A program made the position numbers and the translations under genes. Positions 5,529-10,150 of a DNA stretch of 10,150 nt are shown piece after piece. Within the stretch, counting starts at the first letter, position 1. Each line of letters opens with the position of its first letter. The notes under the pieces are model-generated. The model searched no databases, had not been told where the DNA came from, and worked only from the letters and a program-made list of their open reading frames with translations. The DNA comes from Anaerolineae bacterium (GTDB lineage: Bacteria > Chloroflexota > Anaerolineae > UBA4142), in NCBI GenBank assembly GCA_027457205.1, contig DAIDTM010000083.1:1-10150 (forward strand), given 5' to 3'.

Positions 5529-7260
5529 ATTTTTTCGGAATGACCGGCAGCAGCAAGTACGACCGCCGCGCACCGCCGCCGAAGAGCGTGTGCACATTGT
5601 CGAAGATTTCGCGCGGGCGGTCCTGCGGATTGGTGTGCGTGAACGGTCCCGAGCCGCGGAATGGATTGACGAAACTTCCCGGCTGGCGCGACTCGCCGGC
5701 GCGTTCGAAATCCTTGCCTTGAATCGTCAACGCGATCCGGCAACCAGCGGGGATGACGATGCAGGTGGGCCAGATTTCCACGTCGAGTTCGATGACCTCG
5801 TCCTTCGTCAACAACTGTATCTCGTCGTGCGTGTGGTACGGACGGTACTTGGTCGTGAGCCGCGCGTCGAGCTTGCGATGCGACGCGCGCAGCCAGCCCT
5901 GCCCAATCGGCGTGGGCGGATCGAGCGCGCCTTGGAAATCGACTTCTTTGCCGTTGGGATCGAAAACGCGCAGCGTGGTGAACACGTCCGCATCGATAGT
6001 TGAAGACGCCAGGAACAGTTTCACCGCCACAGGTCCGGTAATTTCCGTCTCTTCTGCGAGCGGCGCGGTCACGAACGTCACACCATCGCCGAGCGCCCGA
6101 TATTCAACCTTGCTCTCTTGTGTAACTGATTCCCACTCAAGCATGCGCCGCGAAGGATCGAGGTAGAGTTCCGTCCAGCGTGTGCGCGCGAGGGGCCACT
6201 CGTTTTCGTGTCGTTCCACGAACTTGTCGATGTGGCGAATTTGAAGTTGCACGCGCGGCTGCTTATCCCAGCCGTTATCGATGCCTTTGAGAAAATAATC
6301 GAAGAATTTCTTCTGAAGCTCGCACCCATAATCCGTGTAGAAATGCGTCCAGTGTTCCAGCCCGTGCGCCTCGAGCCATTTCTGCTTGGACGCGGCGCGG
6401 ACGAATCCCTCATAGTTGCCGCGCGGATGAAGACCCTGCCCCGCCCAATTCGCCGCCGACAAAAATGGCACGGTTACTTTCGACCAATCCGGCGAACGTC
6501 CCTTGTGGAATTCATCATCGAGCGGATGAGAGAGCGCGAGATCGATGTCCGCGCGATTCTGCGCAAGTTCCTCGCTCGTCAGCGTCTCCGGACCGGACAC
6601 GAGCAAGCCGCTGTTGGGATCGACAAAGCCGCGCTTGCCGAGACCGTGCTGCACCGTCTCGACCTGCTTGATGTACCAATTATGCCAGAAATCAGTCAAG
6701 ATGCCGCCGTGCCGGAACATATCGCGATAATAATCGTTCGCGCCTTCCCAATTGCACATCGCCGCGAGATGCGGTGGCTGCAGCGCCGCGACGTGCCACG
6801 CATTCATCGCATAGTACGAAATGCCGTTGATGCCGACCTTGCCGCTGCTCCACGGCTGCACGCCCGCCCATTCGACGCAGTTGTAGAAATCCCGCGTCTC
6901 GCGCGGCGAAAAGCAATCGATCACGCCCGGCGAGCGCCCCGCGCCGCGCGAATCGACGCGGACGCAAGCGTACCCGTGCGGCACCCACTTTTCCGGATCG
7001 ACCACTTCCCAGTTCTGGTACTTGTTGGTCGATCCCGCGGTGATGTCCGGATGTTCAGTCTCCATCACGCGCCACTGGTCCGGGTAGCCGACCTGGAACG
7101 GCAGCCCTTTGCCGTACGGACCATATGTCAAAATCACCGGATACTTGCCGTCTTGGATCGGACGATACACATCGGCGCGGAGAACGATGCCATCGTCCAT
7201 CTTGATCGGCACGTCCCAATCGATCCGCATGCCGTCGGCGACCGTACTCTTTTCTCTCAT
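5527..7260 (-). CDS. CocE/NonD family (S15-type) alpha/beta hydrolase
   Basis: A 577-residue serine hydrolase of the X-Pro dipeptidyl-peptidase/CocE superfamily, which cleaves esters or amides. From ATG 7260: MDDGIVLRADVYRP opens the alpha/beta domain; TYGPYGKG (about 45-52) is the oxyanion tyrosine region; VRVDSRGAGRSPG (about 100-112) is typical; KVGINGISYYAMNAW carries the nucleophile S148 in GIS. H303 in LEHWTHFY is the probable catalytic His. Where CocE has a W-x-D acid, this protein has SAANWAGQGLHPRGNYEGF, so the acid is unclear. From about 330 comes the jelly-roll C-terminal domain (PF08530-like) ending RSYLLLPVIPKK. No signal peptide is evident. Start uncertain: GTG at 7272 lies 3 nt after GGAGGA, but MREKSTVADGMRIDWD from ATG 7260 fits homologue N-termini. 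It follows the C_GCAxxG gene by 48 nt. Substrate unknown. Confidence 0.9.
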   Translation of the reverse strand: MREKSTVADGMRIDWDVPIKMDDGIVLRADVYRPIQDGKYPVILTYGPYGKGLPFQVGYPDQWRVMETEHPDITAGSTNKYQNWEVVDPEKWVPHGYACVRVDSRGAGRSPGVIDCFSPRETRDFYNCVEWAGVQPWSSGKVGINGISYYAMNAWHVAALQPPHLAAMCNWEGANDYYRDMFRHGGILTDFWHNWYIKQVETVQHGLGKRGFVDPNSGLLVSGPETLTSEELAQNRADIDLALSHPLDDEFHKGRSPDWSKVTVPFLSAANWAGQGLHPRGNYEGFVRAASKQKWLEAHGLEHWTHFYTDYGCELQKKFFDYFLKGIDNGWDKQPRVQLQIRHIDKFVERHENEWPLARTRWTELYLDPSRRMLEWESVTQESKVEYRALGDGVTFVTAPLAEETEITGPVAVKLFLASSTIDADVFTTLRVFDPNGKEVDFQGALDPPTPIGQGWLRASHRKLDARLTTKYRPYHTHDEIQLLTKDEVIELDVEIWPTCIVIPAGCRIALTIQGKDFERAGESRQPGSFVNPFRGSGPFTHTNPQDRPREIFDNVHTLFGGGARRSYLLLPVIPKK

Positions 7261-7275
7261 CTCTTCGCCCACATT

Positions 7276-7281
7276 TCCTCC
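7276..7281 (-). promoter_or_regulatory. Shine-Dalgarno GGAGGA ahead of the CocE/NonD gene
   Basis: The only strong ribosome binding site in the 48-nt gap is GGAGGA on the minus strand. It is 3 nt from an in-frame GTG (7272) and 15 nt from the ATG at 7260, so neither start has ideal spacing. This leaves the protein start ambiguous by four residues. Confidence 0.55.
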
Positions 7282-7308
7282 AAGACAAAATGCAATTCGC
7301 AACCTCTG

Positions 7309-7878
7309 CTAATGCTTCAATCGCGCCAACGACGGAACCGGCGCGCACGCGGAACAGAGCTGAGCCGCCTCGCCCAAAAGTTTGACCGCCATCTTCGCGC
7401 CGGCATGATAGACAATCGAGCAAGACCCATCGAGGACCTGTTTCGAATAGACTCGATTCAAAAGCGAGCAGCGCGTCGCGCCCAGTTCTTCGTCGAAACG
7501 CTGATGCAGAATCCGGGTCAATTCGCTCGCGCACGTATTGTCTTCAGTCGCCTTGGTTCTGCCGTAAAGGTAACTGACGAGCATCGCGCCGCTGTTCAGC
7601 GCGCCGCAGCGGTCGCCATAACCGCCGCCCCCGCCGCGAAAGCCGGTCGAAACGCGCAGCATCTCATCCGACAACTCCACGCCAATCGCCAGCGCCACCG
7701 CGCGCAGCACGGATTCGGAACAGTGAAAACCTTCGAGACGAAATTGGTTGGCGCGCTCGCCCGCCCAATTCGCCAGTTCGTCGAGCGTGACCTGGCTCAG
7801 GTCCGGGCGCGTCATCGCGGCGACGGTTGCGCCGAGCGAACCGGTCGGCAGAATACGCTGTGAACTCGCGAGTTCCAT
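7309..7878 (-). CDS. C_GCAxxG_C_C family cysteine-rich protein
   Basis: A 189-residue soluble protein resembling the C_GCAxxG_C_C family (PF09719-type), thought from its conserved cysteines to be redox-active or metal/cofactor-binding, but without an assigned reaction. The signature is clear: AGERANQFRLEGFHCSESVL with C53, then VSTGFRGGGGGYGDRCGALN with C91 in the CGAL motif, then MLVSYLYGR, with C116, C137, C153, C175 and C178 further on. The usual GCA is here CGAL preceded by an unusual run of five glycines (82-86). The start ATG at 7878 has AGAGG 5 nt upstream; the later ATG at 7815 has no such site. About 25 N-terminal residues precede the conserved domain. It is co-directional with the CocE gene. 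Family membership likely; function unknown. Confidence 0.8.
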   Translation of the reverse strand: MELASSQRILPTGSLGATVAAMTRPDLSQVTLDELANWAGERANQFRLEGFHCSESVLRAVALAIGVELSDEMLRVSTGFRGGGGGYGDRCGALNSGAMLVSYLYGRTKATEDNTCASELTRILHQRFDEELGATRCSLLNRVYSKQVLDGSCSIVYHAGAKMAVKLLGEAAQLCSACAPVPSLARLKH

Positions 7879-7905
7879 AGTTGCCTCTGCTAAAATCGTT
7901 TTGTC

Positions 7906-7955
7906 CACGAAGGACACGAAGAACCACGAAGGGTTTATCTTTGTGTCCCTTCGTG
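7906..7955. repeat. CACGAAG tandem repeat with inverted copies between MBL and C_GCAxxG genes
   Basis: CACGAAG occurs at 7906-7912, 7915-7921 and 7925-7931 (steps of 9 and 10 nt). Its reverse complement CTTCGTG occurs at 7949-7955, and a one-base variant CTTTGTG at 7939-7945 (step 10). GAAGGACACGAAG and CTTTGTGTCCCTTC can pair with one bulge and one G:U. The array fills most of the 91-bp gap, beginning 14 nt downstream of the MBL stop and ending 27 nt before the C_GCAxxG start codon. There is no T-run after the stem. Confidence 0.85.
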
Positions 7956-7969
7956 CCCTTTGGAGAATT

Positions 7970-8818
7970 TCATCCCGTGCGCAGGTGCGACATCACACTT
8001 TGAATCGTTATCGGCATCACCGGCGGCGGCGTCAAACCAATGCGGAGCAGTGTTTCGCGCGTGATCTCTTCCTGCGCGGCGTTCGCCGGCAGATGCGTGA
8101 CTGCGTCTTTGACCGCTGCATCGACGCGATCGAGGTAATCCAGCCCGGCTTGAATCGTCGCCGGGATTTCGTCGCCGACGAATGGCTGGTCCGAGTGCGC
8201 GCAGTAAAGCGTCTTGACGCCGCGCAGCGACAGCAACCGGCGCATCGACGCACGCGACTGTTGCAAGTCGGCGTACAGCGGCAGACCGCCGACCGGCTGG
8301 ATGGCATCCGCCGTGATCAGCGCGCCGTCCATCGGACAATAGAGCGACATGGAACCAGGGGAATGACCGGGCGTGTAAATGACTTGGAGCGTGACGCCAC
8401 CGAAATCGATCTCGTCTCCATCCTGCAACTGCCGCGCGACGCGAATCGCCTTGCCCGCCATCTTGTCAAAGCCATAGATCGGTCGCTCGCGAGATTGCGC
8501 GCCCAAATCTTCGATCCAGCGTGTCGCCGCGGCGTGGCACGTAAAACGCGGCTGCCCGCGCTCGGCGAAAAAACCGTTGCCGCCAATGTGATCAGGATGT
8601 TCGTGCGTGTTCACGATCCACGCGACATCTGCCGGCGATTTGCCGAGCGCGGCGAGTGCATCCACGAGACCTTGCTGGTAGCCAGCCGCGCCGGTATCGA
8701 CAATTGCGATTTGCTCGCCGACGACAATGTACGCGTGGACGAAGCGATCAACCGATTTTTCCGCGTTCAGCGGCAGGACGAACGAAAGGCGGACGGGAAA
8801 GATGTTGGGGCGTTTCAT
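7970..8818 (-). CDS. MBL-fold metallo-hydrolase
   Basis: A 282-residue metallo-beta-lactamase-fold hydrolase, predicted cytosolic with a dinuclear metal site. All ligand motifs are present: IVDTGAAG (39-46), NTHEHPDHIGG with H72, H74, D76 and H77, YTPGHSPGSM with H152, ITADAI with D171, and YCAHSD with H208. That set points to an active Zn (or Fe) enzyme; the family covers glyoxalase II-like, lactonase and other hydrolases, and the substrate here cannot be told. The C-terminal 50 residues are helical. The ATG at 8818 overlaps the TGA of the DUF362 gene (ATGA), with AAGGG 6 nt upstream, so the pair is very probably co-translated. No signal peptide is seen. Family assignment certain. Confidence 0.94.
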   Translation of the reverse strand: MKRPNIFPVRLSFVLPLNAEKSVDRFVHAYIVVGEQIAIVDTGAAGYQQGLVDALAALGKSPADVAWIVNTHEHPDHIGGNGFFAERGQPRFTCHAAATRWIEDLGAQSRERPIYGFDKMAGKAIRVARQLQDGDEIDFGGVTLQVIYTPGHSPGSMSLYCPMDGALITADAIQPVGGLPLYADLQQSRASMRRLLSLRGVKTLYCAHSDQPFVGDEIPATIQAGLDYLDRVDAAVKDAVTHLPANAAQEEITRETLLRIGLTPPPVMPITIQSVMSHLRTG

Positions 8819-10104
8819 GAAACGCCCTTACCGACCGGTTTGAATTTCGGCTGTACGCGGCGATAATTCTCCACCACCTCTTCCGATGTTTTGCCGGGGA
8901 AAAAAGTGCGATGCATACTCGTCGACGCGCAGCCGGGGAGAAAGATGCCGCGCGCCCGATGTTCTTCCGCGCAATCGCCGACGACAAAGACGTACGAATG
9001 CGGCGGGTTGTTTTCGAGATGCGTCGGCACGACAGCATTTTTTCCGATGATGAACGTGACCTTGTCCACGTTCTCCATCAGTTTCGGATTCGCGAGATAG
9101 ACATCGATCCCGGTGCGCGTGAAATGCAGACAGCCGTCGCAGGTGCGCCCCATGTACACGTCGATCTTGGGATCGAGTCCGATGGGGTTGATGTTGCCGC
9201 GCCGAAATGGGCGGCGGACTTGATCGATGGGCGTGCCGACCACCTCGATCTGATCGAGCGATGCGACGCCGAGTCCTTCCATTTCTGCGCTGCGCAGCAT
9301 CGGCACATCGTGCTTCGGCTCGAATCCCATGATCGCCGCGCCGACCGTGTCCGCCGCGACCGGATCGCGGCTGGCGATGAGCACGTTGAAATCCTTGATC
9401 AAGTCTTCCGGGAACGGCGAGCCCGGTCCCTGTCCTTGCATCGCCCACAGCCCGTCGATGATCGACAGATGCGGGCGCATCACCTTGAGCATATCGACCA
9501 TTTTCGGGTGCATGTCTGCGCCATGGTTGCGAATCGCGTCGTGCCAGTCTAGACTGCCCTGGTTCATTTTCATCGTCAGCGAGACGCTGGTGAGTTTGTG
9601 CGTCTTCATCTTGGGCAGATAGATCAACACGTCCGCGTCCAGCATCGTCCGCGCGAGATCGACCGGTTTCAAAAGCACCTTCGCGTCCGGCACCTGGACG
9701 GCGACGCGCTGGTCTTTCTCCAAAGCCAGCACGCGATCCGCGCCGCCGCGCAGTGCCGCCGCGCCAACGCCGGACACCTCGAATGCCTCGGTCGTGTCCG
9801 CGCCAATCGAGCTGCGGTCGGCGACGACAAGTTCACGCGGCTTGGTCTCGGCGCGGATGAGCCGCATCAACGCTTCGACGACGCGCGGGTCGGACGCGAT
9901 GCCGGAATCCGGCTTCGCCGCCCAGCACGCGTTCGCGCGCACGACGACCTTGTCGCCGTCTTTGATAACCGAACGCAAACCGCCCACCGCGTCGATGGCT
10001 TGCTTGAGCATCTGATAGACTACGCGGATACTCGCTTCGTCGTAGTTTCCCGGCGTGCCGGGAACTTGGTCACGATGGATTACGGCTACAGTTGCCTTTT
10101 CCAT
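8815..10104 (-). CDS. DUF362 domain-containing protein with C-terminal cysteines
   Basis: A 429-residue soluble protein of the DUF362 family (PF04015), of unknown reaction and often found near iron-sulfur proteins. Hallmarks: an N-terminal VVVRANACWA (53-62), SDPRVVEALMRLI (71-83), the central YLPKMKTHKLTSVSLTMKMN (162-181), IIDGLWAMQGQGP (215-227) and ASRDPVAADTVGAAIMG (244-260). Beyond the core lies CDGC (C322, C325) and later C378 and C392 in GDCAEEHRARG and LPGCAS, which could form a four-Cys metal or Fe-S site; this is inference. C60 is a fifth candidate. The ATG at 10104 has only GAAG close by and GAGGAC further off. It is the first complete minus-strand gene in the window and overlaps the MBL gene by 4 nt. 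Confidence 0.9.
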   Translation of the reverse strand: MEKATVAVIHRDQVPGTPGNYDEASIRVVYQMLKQAIDAVGGLRSVIKDGDKVVVRANACWAAKPDSGIASDPRVVEALMRLIRAETKPRELVVADRSSIGADTTEAFEVSGVGAAALRGGADRVLALEKDQRVAVQVPDAKVLLKPVDLARTMLDADVLIYLPKMKTHKLTSVSLTMKMNQGSLDWHDAIRNHGADMHPKMVDMLKVMRPHLSIIDGLWAMQGQGPGSPFPEDLIKDFNVLIASRDPVAADTVGAAIMGFEPKHDVPMLRSAEMEGLGVASLDQIEVVGTPIDQVRRPFRRGNINPIGLDPKIDVYMGRTCDGCLHFTRTGIDVYLANPKLMENVDKVTFIIGKNAVVPTHLENNPPHSYVFVVGDCAEEHRARGIFLPGCASTSMHRTFFPGKTSEEVVENYRRVQPKFKPVGKGVS

Positions 10105-10123
10105 TCTTCAAACAGTCCTCGTC

Positions 10124-10150
10124 CGCGAATTACGCGAATCAACGCAAAAT
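10124..10150. repeat. 9-nt tandem repeat upstream of the DUF362 gene (runs to window edge)
   Basis: Three consecutive 9-nt units: CGCGAATTA (10124-10132), CGCGAATCA (10133-10141) and ACGCAAAAT (10142-10150, diverged). They begin 20 nt upstream of the DUF362 start codon on the minus strand. The window ends inside the element, so its length and any inverted arm cannot be seen. It has the same habit as the other gap arrays but its own unit sequence. Confidence 0.6.

Noticed and set aside
6208..7863. 551-codon open frame on the + strand opposite the CocE and C_GCAxxG genes
   Set aside because: Its protein is Arg/His/Ala-rich with no family motif, and it mirrors two well-supported minus-strand genes; GC-rich third positions commonly leave such antisense frames open.
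7748..8866. 372-codon open frame on the + strand opposite the MBL gene
   Set aside because: It crosses the CACGAAG repeat and two genuine genes, has no recognisable domain and has an antisense-like composition.
1..10150. Insertion sequence, prophage, toxin-antitoxin or defence system
   Set aside because: No transposase, integrase, phage or known defence protein and no terminal inverted repeats with target duplications were seen.

Overview
The window reads as a chromosomal segment of a GC-rich bacterium. A bacterial V/A-type ATPase operon (subunits A, B, D), a mix of CocE/NonD, isochorismatase-like, C_GCAxxG and DUF362 genes, and short-period tandem repeats in the gaps would suit an uncultured Chloroflexota (Anaerolineae-like) genome. 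That placement is inference from protein style and repeat habit; no marker gene is present.

The left third (1-3284, + strand) is the 3' part of a rotary ATPase operon. It holds subunit A (5' end outside the window), B and D, in the order A-B-D. These are the catalytic head and the central shaft of an ion-translocating ATPase/synthase. Subunit A carries an apparent insertion near its C-terminus, and B and D have tails that coincide with small inverted repeats.

A 72-bp convergent gap (3285-3356) separates this from a minus-strand cluster that fills the rest of the window. Read 10104 to 3357 it contains: a DUF362 protein and an MBL-fold hydrolase (ATGA overlap); a C_GCAxxG_C_C-type cysteine protein; a CocE/NonD hydrolase; an isochorismatase-family hydrolase and an NCS1-like permease (TTGA overlap); and a 58-codon fragment matching only the N-terminus of the zincin-like (minimal MMP-like) metallopeptidases. 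The two overlapping pairs are probably translationally coupled. The permease and isochorismatase pair suggests uptake and hydrolysis of a small nitrogenous compound; the substrate cannot be read from sequence.

The most distinctive structure is in the gaps. Four of them (1051-1111, 5447-5528, 7906-7955, 10124-10150) contain short tandem repeats of 7, 7, 9-10 and 9 nt. The first three are followed by reverse-complement copies, so they can fold into hairpins. Each repeat unit has a different sequence, and all four lie just upstream of the next gene's start codon. I found no tRNA, rRNA, CRISPR array, transposase or phage gene, and no convincing new defence or biosynthetic system.
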